In this document: in pieces, positions 41,054 to 50,795 of the stretch | Layout of the letters: each line of letters starts with the position of its first letter | Numbering within the stretch: the stretch's first letter is position 1 | The notes under the pieces: model-generated | What the model saw: the letters and a program-made list of their open reading frames with translations, nothing else | What the model was told of the DNA's origin: nothing | Database searches by the model: none | NCBI RefSeq assembly: GCF_004339725.1 | Contig: NZ_SMGK01000002.1 | Span: forward strand, 1,054,001 to 1,118,000 | Source of the DNA: Acidipila rosea | GTDB lineage: Bacteria; Acidobacteriota; Terriglobia; Terriglobales; Acidobacteriaceae | DNA: 64,000 bases | Direction: 5' to 3' | Position numbers and translations under genes: made by a program

Positions 41054-44000
41054 CTAGAACAGGTATTTGATCGCCAGTTCAAGCACGCGCTGGTTGGGAT
41101 TACCCGACTTGGTGTCGAGGACGCCGAACTGGTTCGGATCGCCCTTCGGGTACTGACTTGCACTCGGCGTGAAGGCATTGGAGCCGTAGACCGTGTTGTA
41201 GTGCAAGGTCAGCTGGCTGCCGCCGCTGTACTGCGGCAGCGGGTGATTGATGAAGTTGAAGGCCGAGAGGCGGAACTGCACTGCCTGATCGCCGACAACA
41301 TGGAAGGACTTGTAGAGCGCCATATCGCTGTCGAAGTACGAAGCGCTGGTGTAGGAGTAGTTTCTCGGACCATAGGTGCCAATCGGTGGCGGGGTGAAGC
41401 AGGAGTACTTGATCCGCTGATTGGAGCCTGTTCCTGAGCCGGGGTTGCATGTTACGAGCGGCTGAATCGTGATTGGCTCGTTCGTACCATAGTAGGTTGC
41501 CTGGCTGAGTCCGGTGCCTACTCCGGCAGGGCGATTGCCGGTGTACTGCAGAGTCATGCCAAAGTTCGCGTTGTTCAGCGCCTGGATGTTTCCGCCGGCC
41601 TGCCAGGTGGTGATGTTGGAGATCGTCCAGCCATTGGCTGCGCCGCGAACGAGCTTCATATCACCGTGGTAGACGTTCAGGAAGGTGTAGGAACCGGAAA
41701 GGTTGACAACATGGGCGCGGCTATAGGGGCTGACGCCATAGTTATCGCGGATGTTGAACGGGTTTTCGTTCAGCGAGGTTGAGAGCGTCTTCGACCAGGT
41801 ATAGTTCGCATCGAAGTTCGCGACCGTGCCTCTCTTGACCCAGCTGATCTGCAGGCCGTTGTAGTTGGAATAACCCGCTGTGCTGAGAACGTCGACGGTA
41901 TTGTCGCCGTACTCCAGACCATAGGGGCGGTAATCAGCTGTCTTGTTGCCGGAGGAAGTTACATTCTCCGGATTGGCGGCAGTGACACCGGTGATCGGAT
42001 CCGGCTTGAAGAATGCTCCAACCGGGATCTTATTGACGTTTGTATATTCCGGGAAACCGCCGCCGGAGAGGGCCTCGCCACCCACGGGCAGGTTTTCGCT
42101 GTCGTTGCCAACGTAGGCCACTTCAAGCAGTGTCTGCCAGGGCAGCTGCTGCGAGATCGTCATGTTCCACGAGGTGGTCATCGGAATCTGGAAGTTGGTT
42201 GCATCCAGGGCATTGACTGCGCCATTGCAGCATGTCTTCTGCACGGCAGTTGGAGCGGTGATCTGGCTCAACTGATTGAGGAAGACACTGGAGCTTCCCG
42301 GCAGGCTGTAACCGAGAATTCCCTGTGCGGTGGTCAGAGCACCGGTGTAGTCGTTGTACTGGTCAGAGAAGCGGTAGATGCCCCAGCCGCCGCGAACCAT
42401 GGTCCTGCCGGTACCAAATACGTCGTAAGAGATACCGAAGCGGGGATCGAGATATGCGAAGCGGTCAGGCATACCGCTGTTGGGAATTCCAGGGTCGTTG
42501 CCGTGGTAGTAGATGCCGGGGTTGAGCTTGCCAGCCGCGAAGTCGGAAGTGACCCGATCCGGAAGGAAGACAGCCATACCGTTCTTGTTGCGGTCATACC
42601 AGTGGCCCTGGTGATCGATACGAACACCAAGTTCAACCGTGAGGTGATTGCTGGCTTTCCAGAGATCGTCTACATAACCGGCGAAGATCTGGTAGGCCAT
42701 ATTGCTTACAGGTGAGGAGTTCTGTTCCGAGTAGCTCGTCGAGAGACCCATCACGAAGTTGGCGGTGGGGTTGTTCGGCGAACCGACGCTCTGGCCGGTG
42801 ATGATGTTGGGCGTGAGCGTTCCACCGAAGCTGAAGCTGTTGAAGCTGCCATTCTTGGAAGTGCCGGCACCCTGAATATTGCCGACGTTTTCAGTAAACG
42901 CACCAATCTTGATGGTGTGAGCGCCCCAGACCTTGGTCAGGTTATCAGCGAAGGCGGGCATTTCCTTACGTACCAGGTAGGTGCCGTTGCCATTCTCGAA
43001 GATATCCTGCTGTGAGAAGTCAGGGAAGGTTTCAAAACCACCCGTGTTATACGACGGGATCAGCTTCGAACCGGCGTTGAACACCGTGCCGTAGTTTGGG
43101 TAACCGAGGGTCGAGCGATACGCGCCTGCCGGATCGGAAGGACCAACCGGGAAGTTGCCAAAGCCCCAGCTGGCAATCAGCTCGTTGGTAAGCGTCGGAG
43201 TGAAGGTGTGGATGAAGTGACCGGAGATCGCCTTCGTATATGAAGTGCTATAGAGGCCGCCCCCGGGGTAGGGAATAGAATTGCCCGGCGTCCAGTAGAT
43301 ATGTGCGCCGTTGCCCTGGGATAGCTGCTTGTCATAGCCCTGCTGGTAGGAAACGTAGAACTTGGTCTGATCGCTGAGGTTGTAATCGACACGTGCACGA
43401 TAGATCCAGCCATCGTGAATACCGGGGATGATCTGGAAGTAGTTGAAATTACCGGGCGTGGTTGCCGGGTTGGCATTTGCTGTCGGCCAGAAGGCGGACA
43501 GAGCCTTTGAGCCTGGATCGATAAACTGCGCTGGAATGATGCCGGCAGGGCGATTTCCCTGGCCGACCACACTGCCGTCGGGCAGCACGGTACCGGTCAA
43601 ATCATTACAACCGTTCGTCTGGGTTGAGTTGATGTTTCCTGCGCCAAGGCAGAACGCCGAGTTGGCGGAGGTTGGGGTGAAATTACCCGCCATCATATCC
43701 GGGGTGGGAATAAACGAGGACAGCGAGTTGGAGTTGCCGGTGTTCTGGAGGAAGCGCTCGTAGCCGAACCAGAAGAGCAGCTTGTCCTTCGTCTTCGGAA
43801 CCGGGCCTCCGATGTTGCCGCCCGGATAGTAGTAATGAGCCGAGCCCTTGGCGATGCCCTGGTGATTGCTGACCCAGTCATTCGCGTTTAAGACATCGTT
43901 GCGGGCATAGAAGTAGCCCTCGCCATGATACTTCGTCGATCCCGACTTGCTGATAGAGCTGATAACTACCGGGCCGTAAGGAGCATCTGCCCCGAAGTTC

Positions 44001-44803
44001 GAGGTCTGGACACTGACTTCCTGCGTCATGTCGGGGTTCATAACCGCAATCGAGTTGCAATTGCAGCCTGGATCGTCAACATCGACACCGTCAGCGAGCT
44101 GGCTGGTGCCACCGCGGTTAGGAGCGCCATTGGCAACGAGTCCGTTGCCCACTGCGCTGCCCGCCGCACCCACCTGCGTAAAGTTGAACGCAGGGCCGTT
44201 GCTAAGTCCGTTCGGGCTGGTCGTAACACCCGGCAGAACCTTTAGGAGTTCCGAAAGATCGCGGCTTCCGAGAGCGAGGTTTTCAATGTCCTTCGAGTCG
44301 AGGATGGCTGCGCGCTGGCCACTGTCGAGGGGCACGATCTGCGTGTTCTCCTGAACAGTAACCGTCTCGCTTGCGCTGCCTATGTCGAGCGTCGAGGGGG
44401 TAAGCCTGCGGATATCACCGGCGTCCAGGGTGATGCCGCCCTGCTGGAAGCCTTTAAAGCCCTTGGCCGTGATGTTGATGGTGTAGGTGCCTGGCAAAAT
44501 GGCCGGCAGAGTGAATGTACCCGTATCGTTGCTGACGGTGGAGCGGCGCTCGTGAGTTGCATTGTTTTCGAGCACGACATTCGCATTCGGAATGACGCTT
44601 CCGGACGAGTCCACGACTGAACCGGAAAGAACCGCGGATGTTTGTGCTTGGATTGCGGGCGTCCAGAAGAGCAGTGCGGCGAGGGCGAAAAACGCCATCG
44701 CATACCAGCTCCGTTTGGCAACGATGGACGATTCGCCATGGTTGCGTGTGGAAAGCGGCCAATTCAAGACAGAATTCTGCCGCCGTTTCCTTGTACCTGC
44801 CAT
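41054..44803 (-). CDS. TonB-dependent receptor with N-terminal carboxypeptidase-regulatory-like domain (Oar-like)
   Basis: The 1249-aa outer-membrane transporter starts at 44803 with GAGGAGG four bases before the ATG and a long-headed signal peptide ending TPAIQAQTS. Residues about 58-140 are a carboxypeptidase regulatory-like (CNA-B/TonB-box-side) domain, with NVVLENNATHERRSTVSNDTGTFTLPAILPGTYTI. A plug domain (about 150-300, NLALGSRDLSELLKVLPGV) and a beta barrel finishing ELAIKYLF with the terminal Phe follow. This architecture is hugely expanded in Acidobacteria and mostly tied to polysaccharide uptake. A promoter with an inverted repeat over its -35 lies upstream. Ligand unknown. Confidence 0.9.
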   Translation of the reverse strand: MAGTRKRRQNSVLNWPLSTRNHGESSIVAKRSWYAMAFFALAALLFWTPAIQAQTSAVLSGSVVDSSGSVIPNANVVLENNATHERRSTVSNDTGTFTLPAILPGTYTINITAKGFKGFQQGGITLDAGDIRRLTPSTLDIGSASETVTVQENTQIVPLDSGQRAAILDSKDIENLALGSRDLSELLKVLPGVTTSPNGLSNGPAFNFTQVGAAGSAVGNGLVANGAPNRGGTSQLADGVDVDDPGCNCNSIAVMNPDMTQEVSVQTSNFGADAPYGPVVISSISKSGSTKYHGEGYFYARNDVLNANDWVSNHQGIAKGSAHYYYPGGNIGGPVPKTKDKLLFWFGYERFLQNTGNSNSLSSFIPTPDMMAGNFTPTSANSAFCLGAGNINSTQTNGCNDLTGTVLPDGSVVGQGNRPAGIIPAQFIDPGSKALSAFWPTANANPATTPGNFNYFQIIPGIHDGWIYRARVDYNLSDQTKFYVSYQQGYDKQLSQGNGAHIYWTPGNSIPYPGGGLYSTSYTKAISGHFIHTFTPTLTNELIASWGFGNFPVGPSDPAGAYRSTLGYPNYGTVFNAGSKLIPSYNTGGFETFPDFSQQDIFENGNGTYLVRKEMPAFADNLTKVWGAHTIKIGAFTENVGNIQGAGTSKNGSFNSFSFGGTLTPNIITGQSVGSPNNPTANFVMGLSTSYSEQNSSPVSNMAYQIFAGYVDDLWKASNHLTVELGVRIDHQGHWYDRNKNGMAVFLPDRVTSDFAAGKLNPGIYYHGNDPGIPNSGMPDRFAYLDPRFGISYDVFGTGRTMVRGGWGIYRFSDQYNDYTGALTTAQGILGYSLPGSSSVFLNQLSQITAPTAVQKTCCNGAVNALDATNFQIPMTTSWNMTISQQLPWQTLLEVAYVGNDSENLPVGGEALSGGGFPEYTNVNKIPVGAFFKPDPITGVTAANPENVTSSGNKTADYRPYGLEYGDNTVDVLSTAGYSNYNGLQISWVKRGTVANFDANYTWSKTLSTSLNENPFNIRDNYGVSPYSRAHVVNLSGSYTFLNVYHGDMKLVRGAANGWTISNITTWQAGGNIQALNNANFGMTLQYTGNRPAGVGTGLSQATYYGTNEPITIQPLVTCNPGSGTGSNQRIKYSCFTPPPIGTYGPRNYSYTSASYFDSDMALYKSFHVVGDQAVQFRLSAFNFINHPLPQYSGGSQLTLHYNTVYGSNAFTPSASQYPKGDPNQFGVLDTKSGNPNQRVLELAIKYLF

Positions 44804-44949
44804 ACAGCCTCCTCAAAAGTGCTCAACCACGCGCTGAACTTCTTCATCCAGCTATTTAGAAACAATCCTTGCCCGTTGCAGCCTGCCACGGGTCGCATGT
44901 GCAGCAAATTGATTTTCTAGGACAGCTAAATCGTTTCAACGCGAAAAGA

Positions 44950-44979
44950 TAGATATCGTACCGGCATGACAACTGTCAA
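44950..44979 (-). promoter_or_regulatory. Promoter of the TonB-dependent receptor gene, overlapping an inverted repeat
   Basis: The minus-strand -35 TTGACA (44979-44974) and -10-like TATCTA (44955-44950) are separated by 18 bp. The -35 lies inside a TGACA-N2-TGTCA inverted repeat (44967-44978), so a repressor could block RNA polymerase here. Confidence 0.6.
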
Positions 44980-45094
44980 CCTTTTTTAAATTGCTGCAGA
45001 AAAAACAGGGGAATGCCGGTCTCCGGATGGAGGAAGTTGTCTTTTTCAGAGCTAAACGGTTTTACAAGGTTCTAATTTTTAAGAGGAGGAGGTA

Positions 45095-45967
45095 TTACTT
45101 ATGTACTGGGCTTCCCCCTTGGGCGAAGCAGGCTGAGCCGGAGGTAAGGGCCTGATCGAGGATCTGGCGGGTGCGTTCCAGACTGATGTCCGTGGGCACA
45201 GGCAGGAAACCGGACCGCTCCTCGCGCTGTTGCTTGCTTACCGTTTTGAAGAGGATAACCCTGCCGTCGACCTGGATGTTGACCAGGGATGTCTTCCAGT
45301 GGGTTTCAGTGACCTTTTCGCGGCGCACCTCAAACGTGCCGCCTTTCTCAATGTGTCCCAGGATGCCGTAGCCGAAGTCGATCCGGTCAACCAGCTTCCC
45401 ATTGATATCGATCAGCCGCTTATAGCGGCGATCGACCAGCACGGTGCCGGCGAGGCCGTGGTAGACGCGGGCTTCCCATGTCTGCGGGACAAAGGCCGGA
45501 TTAGGACGGAAACTTATCCTGATCGCCGGCTCATCGGATGCGCCTTCGTAGTCATAGAGAAAAGCATCCGGCATGAGCTTCATCAGGCGTTGCAGGCGCT
45601 GCTCGTCATCCCGGTGCTGCGCGCGGTTGTGAGCGAGCGCCGAGGGACTGCCAAAGAGCTTATCGAGGCGGGCGTTCTCCTGCGCAAGCTGTTCCCCGGC
45701 GAGGGTAACGCCATTTCTGCTGAGAATGCGATAGAGTGGGCCGTTACCCGTTTCGACCTGGCAGGCGACGATGGTCTGCTCCGGAGTCGTCCTGACGACC
45801 CGGTAGCTCCAGAAGCTGTCATGCTCGCGATCCTGCAGCTCGTTATAGACCATCTCCTTGACCAGTTGCTGCGCTGAGACAGGCGGTGCGGCCAAAATGG
45901 GAAGGGGCGACGCCAGCAGGAGGATGACAAGGAGAAGGAGCGGGGACAGGAACCGGTAAATTCGCAT
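45095..45967 (-). CDS. Secreted protein of unknown function
   Basis: From ATG 45967 the protein (290 aa) has a clear signal peptide (MRIYRFLSPLLLLVILLLASPLPILAAPP). The rest alternates short helices and beta strands with no known motif (e.g. YRILSRNGVTLAGEQLAQENARL and RVYHGLAGTVLVDRRYKRLIDINGKLVDRIDFGYG). LolA/RseB-like envelope proteins have a similar appearance, but I cannot prove this. It is divergent from the frataxin-like gene with a 36-bp gap between start codons. Confidence 0.65.
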   Translation of the reverse strand: MRIYRFLSPLLLLVILLLASPLPILAAPPVSAQQLVKEMVYNELQDREHDSFWSYRVVRTTPEQTIVACQVETGNGPLYRILSRNGVTLAGEQLAQENARLDKLFGSPSALAHNRAQHRDDEQRLQRLMKLMPDAFLYDYEGASDEPAIRISFRPNPAFVPQTWEARVYHGLAGTVLVDRRYKRLIDINGKLVDRIDFGYGILGHIEKGGTFEVRREKVTETHWKTSLVNIQVDGRVILFKTVSKQQREERSGFLPVPTDISLERTRQILDQALTSGSACFAQGGSPVHK

Positions 45968-46003
45968 GCTAACTATGTCGATGCTAATTGCTACACTGAA
46001 AAC

Positions 46004-46339
46004 ATGTTGGATGAGACAGAATTCCGCAAACATGCAGATGATTCCATCGAAGCGCTGAAGCGCAGCCTCATCAAGGCTGAGGAGAATGGACTCTTTGAGG
46101 CCGAGGAAAATGGCGGAGTGCTCAACATCGTCTTTGAGGCTCCCCCGGCAAAATATGTCATCACGCCCAACGCTGCAGCTCGGCAGATCTGGATTTCCGC
46201 ACTCTCAACCAGCTTCAAGCTGGATTGGGTGGATAGCGCATCGGACTTCGTGCTGCTCAAGGATGGCACAGCGCTCAAGCCGCTGGTGGCGCGCCTGATC
46301 AATCAGTATTTCGGCACAAACTCCGTCACCCTCGATTAG
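46004..46339 (+). CDS. cyaY: Frataxin/CyaY-like iron-binding protein
   Basis: The 111-aa protein has the frataxin fold order: an acidic first helix (MLDETEFRKHADDSIEALKRSLIKAEEN), beta strands VLNIVFEAPPAKYVITPNAAARQIWISALSTSFKLDW with the conserved N/Q...QIW pattern, and a final helix (ALKPLVARLINQYFG). Frataxins modulate iron delivery to Fe-S cluster assembly. No isc or suf genes are near. Confidence 0.85.
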   Translation: MLDETEFRKHADDSIEALKRSLIKAEENGLFEAEENGGVLNIVFEAPPAKYVITPNAAARQIWISALSTSFKLDWVDSASDFVLLKDGTALKPLVARLINQYFGTNSVTLD

Positions 46340-46405
46340 ACAATGCGGGGCCACGGCGCGACGAGGACTGGCAGGCAGGCTATGGAACGCTCAGGACACT
46401 AGCGG

Positions 46406-47179
46406 ATGCGTAAGACGCTGTCAGTCGCCATCATCACTCGGAATGAAGAGGCAAACCTTGCCCGCACGCTGAGGAGCGTTTCCTGGGCCGATGAAGTGGT
46501 GCTGGCAGACTCAGGCTCCACGGACGCCACGCTTGCAATTGCCCGCGATCATAACGCAACGATCTATGAGGAGGCATGGCGTGGCTTTGGCGTGCAGAAG
46601 AACTTCGCGCTTGCCCAGTGCTCCGGTGACTGGCTGCTCTCTCTCGATGCCGATGAAGAGGTAAGCCCTGAGCTGCAGCGTGAGATCCAGGCGCTCCTGT
46701 CAGAAGAACCGGAGTACAAGGCTTATTCCCTGCCGCGCAGAAACCTGTTTCTTGGCCGCTGGATGCGCCATGGCGGCTACTATCCTGACCGGAAGCTGCG
46801 CCTCTTCGAGCGCGGCGCAGCGCGGTTTGAAGAGCGAGTCGTGCATGAGACGGTGAGCTATTCCGGGCCGTGCGGTCAGTTGAAGGGCGACCTGATTCAC
46901 CACGCCTATCCTGACCTCGAAGGCTATCTCGAACACATGAATCGCTACAGCACGCTGGGAGCGGGTGCTGCCCACATCCGAGGCTCCAGTGGTCAAGGCC
47001 TCCTTTCGTTTCTGGGGAATACCGTACTCAACCCGGCGGCTACCTTTATCTATAACTACGGCCTCAGGCTGGGATTCCTCGACGGGCGGGAGGGCCTCCT
47101 GCTTCATCTCTACCACTCCACCTATGTGAGCTGGAAATACGCGAAGGCGTGGCAGCTAGGCAACAGCAAGCGTGATTGA
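46406..47179 (+). CDS. Family 2 glycosyltransferase (WaaE/KdtX-like)
   Basis: The 257-aa protein has a GT-A fold. LSVAIITRNEEANLARTLRSV, VVLADSGSTDATL and LLSLDADEEVSPEL give the nucleotide-sugar and metal-binding Asp residues. The second half (FLGRWMRHGGYYPDRKLRLFERG...VVHETV) matches the WaaE/KdtX group that adds sugars to the lipopolysaccharide core. It starts just after the frataxin gene and is followed by the MscS-like gene; lipopolysaccharide or another glycan is the likely acceptor. Confidence 0.88.
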   Translation: MRKTLSVAIITRNEEANLARTLRSVSWADEVVLADSGSTDATLAIARDHNATIYEEAWRGFGVQKNFALAQCSGDWLLSLDADEEVSPELQREIQALLSEEPEYKAYSLPRRNLFLGRWMRHGGYYPDRKLRLFERGAARFEERVVHETVSYSGPCGQLKGDLIHHAYPDLEGYLEHMNRYSTLGAGAAHIRGSSGQGLLSFLGNTVLNPAATFIYNYGLRLGFLDGREGLLLHLYHSTYVSWKYAKAWQLGNSKRD

Positions 47180-47226
47180 GCCATCCGGCATGCAGTCATG
47201 ATGCTACTCTCGATACGAGTTTCCCC

Positions 47227-49050
47227 ATGAATGTCACTCCCTTTCAACTCAGCCGGCGGATAGCGGTGGTCCTCCTGCTGCTCCTGCTCTCGCTGCTTTT
47301 TGCCGGCGTCGTCATGACGCGCGGCGGCGACCCGGAACTGGCCTATAACGCGCCTCCGTCGCTGCCCAATACGACCGGGCTTGTGGATCAGACGCCACTG
47401 CAGACGGCGCGCATCCTGGCTGCCCAGGCCGCAACGCCTCAGGAGCGTGAGTATGCTGAGCAGGCCCTGCGCCTTGCCGATCATGAAGTGGATCAGGCTT
47501 TTGACGCCGCGCTGCGCGAAGCAGCTGAGGATACGCCGAAGCTGAGCGGAGAAGCACTCGCCATTTCCCAGCATATTGTTACTCTCAGCGCGCGTATCGC
47601 CGACGATCAGCAGCGCATCGCCGGGCTGCAGAAATCCGCCTCTACGCCCAGCGCCCGGATGACGCCGAAGCAGCAGGTCCTGGCGCAGGACAATGTGCAG
47701 CAACTGGCGATTGACCAGGCGCAACTCGCTCTCGATCAGGACCAGCTCGACGATTTGAAGCAGGATCTCATTCGCGCTGGAGGAGACCCTCATGCGCGCA
47801 TCGAGCAGGCGCTGGCCGAGCATGAAGCGGTAGAAAAGAAGGCTGCCGCTATCCCGCTGAATACCGCGACAGCCCAGCTCGAATCGCCGGAAAGCCTGGT
47901 AACGATGGCCGGCAAGATACGCGCATTGAGCTCGTTGCGCAGCCGCAGCCGTCAACTGATCGCCGCCCGCAGCGCAGCTCTCGCCTATCTCTCGGAACTG
48001 ACAGCACAGCGCGACTTGCTGGACAGGGAAATCGATGCGCTCAGCGAGCAGAACAGCGCAGGCGAAACTCCTGATCGGCTGAATCGTTTACACCAGATGG
48101 CGCAAAGCCGGAAGGCAATTGCGGCGCTCGATCGCCGCGGCCACGATCTGCAGCAGCTTGCCGCGAACTATGACAACTGGGAGGATCTGGTTCGGCTGCA
48201 GCAACGGACGGTGCTCCAACGCATTTTCCGCGTCAGCATGTTCATTGTTGTCATCATCCTCATCGTCCTCCTTTTCGATGGCTTTGTCCTGGGGCTACTT
48301 GAGCGTCATATCGCCGACCGCCGACGGCGCAACCATCTGCGTGTGCTGTCGCGGTTGGGGCTCCAGGTTGTTGCCTTGCTTCTCATTCTCATCGTTCTGT
48401 TTGGCCCTCCGCACCAGCTGTCGACCATCCTCGGGCTGCTCACCGCCGGGCTCGCCGTGGTCATGAAGGATTTCATTGTTGCTTTTCTTGGATGGTTTGT
48501 TCTGATGGGCAGAAACGGCATGCGGGTTGGTGACTGGGTTGAGATCAACGGAGTCACCGGCGAGGTGGTGGAGATCACACTGATGCGCACCGTACTGCTC
48601 GAGACAGGCAACTGGACCGATTCGAGCCACCTGACCGGCCGGCGAGTTGCCTTCATGAATGGCTATGCGATCGAGGGGCGCTTCTTCAACTTTTCAACCG
48701 CAGGCCAATGGCTGTGGGATGAGCTGCATATTACGGTTCCTGCCGGACTCGACTCCCAGCAGAAGATCAGCGAGATTCTGCGCTCTGTCGAAGAAGCAAC
48801 CAGGGAGAACGCGCGCCTCGCAGAAGCGGAGTGGCAGCATGCTGCGCACAGCTACAGCGTCACCAACCATGTCTCCGCCGCGCCCAGCCTCGATGTGCGT
48901 CCCGCAGGCGACGGACTGGAAGCAGTTGTGCGCTACATTACACGCGCGCAGGAGCGTATCGAAACCCGTACGCGACTCTACCAGCGCGTGATCGATGTCC
49001 TTCATACGAGTCAACCGCAGAAGCTCGCTCCCAGCGACAGCAATGTCTGA
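47227..49050 (+). CDS. MscS-family mechanosensitive channel
   Basis: The 607-aa protein starts at ATG 47227, giving a signal-anchor (VVLLLLLLSLLFAGVVM). A long extracytoplasmic, Gln/Ala-rich coiled coil follows (about residues 75-310), then two or three membrane helices and the MscS core (TILGLLTAGLAVVMKDFIVAFLGWFVLMGRNGMRVGDWVEINGVTGEVVEITLMRTVL), the pore helix and beta domain. A TTG start overlapping the preceding stop would add 17 residues. It should open on membrane tension. The large periplasmic domain recalls MscK/YbdG-type channels. Confidence 0.88.
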   Translation: MNVTPFQLSRRIAVVLLLLLLSLLFAGVVMTRGGDPELAYNAPPSLPNTTGLVDQTPLQTARILAAQAATPQEREYAEQALRLADHEVDQAFDAALREAAEDTPKLSGEALAISQHIVTLSARIADDQQRIAGLQKSASTPSARMTPKQQVLAQDNVQQLAIDQAQLALDQDQLDDLKQDLIRAGGDPHARIEQALAEHEAVEKKAAAIPLNTATAQLESPESLVTMAGKIRALSSLRSRSRQLIAARSAALAYLSELTAQRDLLDREIDALSEQNSAGETPDRLNRLHQMAQSRKAIAALDRRGHDLQQLAANYDNWEDLVRLQQRTVLQRIFRVSMFIVVIILIVLLFDGFVLGLLERHIADRRRRNHLRVLSRLGLQVVALLLILIVLFGPPHQLSTILGLLTAGLAVVMKDFIVAFLGWFVLMGRNGMRVGDWVEINGVTGEVVEITLMRTVLLETGNWTDSSHLTGRRVAFMNGYAIEGRFFNFSTAGQWLWDELHITVPAGLDSQQKISEILRSVEEATRENARLAEAEWQHAAHSYSVTNHVSAAPSLDVRPAGDGLEAVVRYITRAQERIETRTRLYQRVIDVLHTSQPQKLAPSDSNV

Positions 49051-49071
49051 AACAGTCCGCGGCTGAACAGG

Positions 49072-50652
49072 CTATCTGTCTGCACCTGCAGTTGCACCGA
49101 CTGCTGGTGCGGCATGACGGTCGCTGCTGACCGTAGTCTGGAATGGCAGAAAGAGCGAAAAGGTTGTGCCGCTGGAGTGAGGAGAGGTGCTGCTCCAAAC
49201 CCTGAGATCGCCACCGATACGATTGACAATCTCCCCGGCCACCCACAAGCCGAGACCGGTTCCAGTTGAGGACTTGGTGGTGAAAAAAGGCTCATAGATA
49301 CGCCTTCGGGTGGCGAGGTCCATGCCGCAACCGGAGTCTGCCAGCGTAAATCGAACGCCGGGATTATGGGGCTCCCGCCAGTCAGAGCCGGAGCAAATTC
49401 GGACAGCGATCCTGCCTCCGTTCGGCATAGCGTCAATGGCATTCAAAACCAGACTTGCCAGCACCTGCTCAACATCTGAAGCAAGGCAGAGTATCTCCGG
49501 CTCACCGCTCACCTTTTCATCCACGGTGATTCCAGAGCTTTGCAGTTTCTGCTTGAATAGAAGCAGAACATTGCCGAAAACTTCGGATAACCTGACAGAC
49601 TTTGCGTGCTCCGACTGCCTGTGAAAACGGAGCGCCTGCCGCGTAATGCTCGATACGCGCATGAGCTGTCTTAATGCCGCTTCTATATATTCATGCGTCT
49701 GGTTCAGGTCTTTGCTGGCAGAGGCAAGAAAGAGCAGGTTCGCCATGCCTTCCAGCGGATTGTTGATTTCGTGCGCTACCGACGCGGCCATTCGTCCAGC
49801 TACCGCCAGCTTCTCCGCACGAACCATGGAAGCCTGTGCGAGCCGACGCTGAGTGATATCGGTTGCGACTCCAAAGGCACGGCGCGGTTTCCCCTCCGCC
49901 TCCTGGACATAATGTATCTGCATCTCTATCCAGTGCTCACTGCCATCGCGCCAAATGACACGATGCTCGGTCGAGTATGGATGACCTTCGTGCTTCTTCT
50001 CTCCGTGAAGTCGACATAGAAGGGATTGATCGTCAGGGTGAAGGAAGCTCTGCCACAACTCTTCCGTCGGAACGACGGAGCCGGGCACGAGGCCCAGCAG
50101 CGCATAGAACTGATCCGACCAGATAATTTCACCCGTCCGCAGGTCCCAATCCCACAATCCGACCCGCCCGGCGGCGAGCGCCAGCCGCAGTCTGACCTCC
50201 TTGTCCTGGACGATCTGGAGAGTGCGGGCGCGCTCCTCCGCGAGGTGCTGCTTTGCTTCGGCTGCTTCCAGCTGCAGCGCTGCTTCCTGCTTGATCATCT
50301 GGGCGCTATGTCGCGACAACCGTCGGATAACCCAGCTGAACATGATCGACACAGCCAGGAAACTCGTTAGGCGCAGCAAGTGTCCGGGGCGCAGGAGTGT
50401 CAGTTCGTGAACAGGGATTTCAAGATAGTAGTCAATCAGCAGCGCGCTCGTGAGCGACGCGGCAACCGCCCCCGACATGCCGAGAAACCAGGCAACCAGA
50501 ATAATCCCCGGAAAGCTGAGGGTATAAGGCATTTGCTCATAGGCGGGAAAATGAATGGCTAACGCAGAGATCAGAAGAGCACAAACAAGCCCCAGACCAG
50601 CTCTTACATACCATGGGGCCTTATCGAACTTTCCAAGCCATTGGTCTTGCAT
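49072..50652 (-). CDS. Membrane PAS-domain sensor histidine kinase
   Basis: The 526-aa protein has about four membrane helices (15-115). A coiled coil (about 120-150) leads to a PAS_3-type domain (155-275; AGRVGLWDWDLRTGEIIWSDQFYALLGL ... AFGVATDITQRRLAQ). The kinase core has H in SVAHEINNPLEGM, N box LVLNAIDAMPNGG, G1 DSGCGMD and G2 GTGLGLWV, and ends normally. No response regulator gene is adjacent, so it is an orphan kinase; ligand or redox sensing through the PAS domain is likely. Confidence 0.88.
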   Translation of the reverse strand: MQDQWLGKFDKAPWYVRAGLGLVCALLISALAIHFPAYEQMPYTLSFPGIILVAWFLGMSGAVAASLTSALLIDYYLEIPVHELTLLRPGHLLRLTSFLAVSIMFSWVIRRLSRHSAQMIKQEAALQLEAAEAKQHLAEERARTLQIVQDKEVRLRLALAAGRVGLWDWDLRTGEIIWSDQFYALLGLVPGSVVPTEELWQSFLHPDDQSLLCRLHGEKKHEGHPYSTEHRVIWRDGSEHWIEMQIHYVQEAEGKPRRAFGVATDITQRRLAQASMVRAEKLAVAGRMAASVAHEINNPLEGMANLLFLASASKDLNQTHEYIEAALRQLMRVSSITRQALRFHRQSEHAKSVRLSEVFGNVLLLFKQKLQSSGITVDEKVSGEPEILCLASDVEQVLASLVLNAIDAMPNGGRIAVRICSGSDWREPHNPGVRFTLADSGCGMDLATRRRIYEPFFTTKSSTGTGLGLWVAGEIVNRIGGDLRVWSSTSPHSSGTTFSLFLPFQTTVSSDRHAAPAVGATAGADR

Positions 50653-50795
50653 AAGATGTCCCGGGGGTTCGCTATGGAGAGACTGCTCTCGACTGTCTCA
50701 ATAGACGCGTGGACGTCACCAAAGTAATACGTACGATAGCTCAATAAACCGTTGTATGCAATGAATTTTAATGACCAGCAGCTACCCGTACTTAC

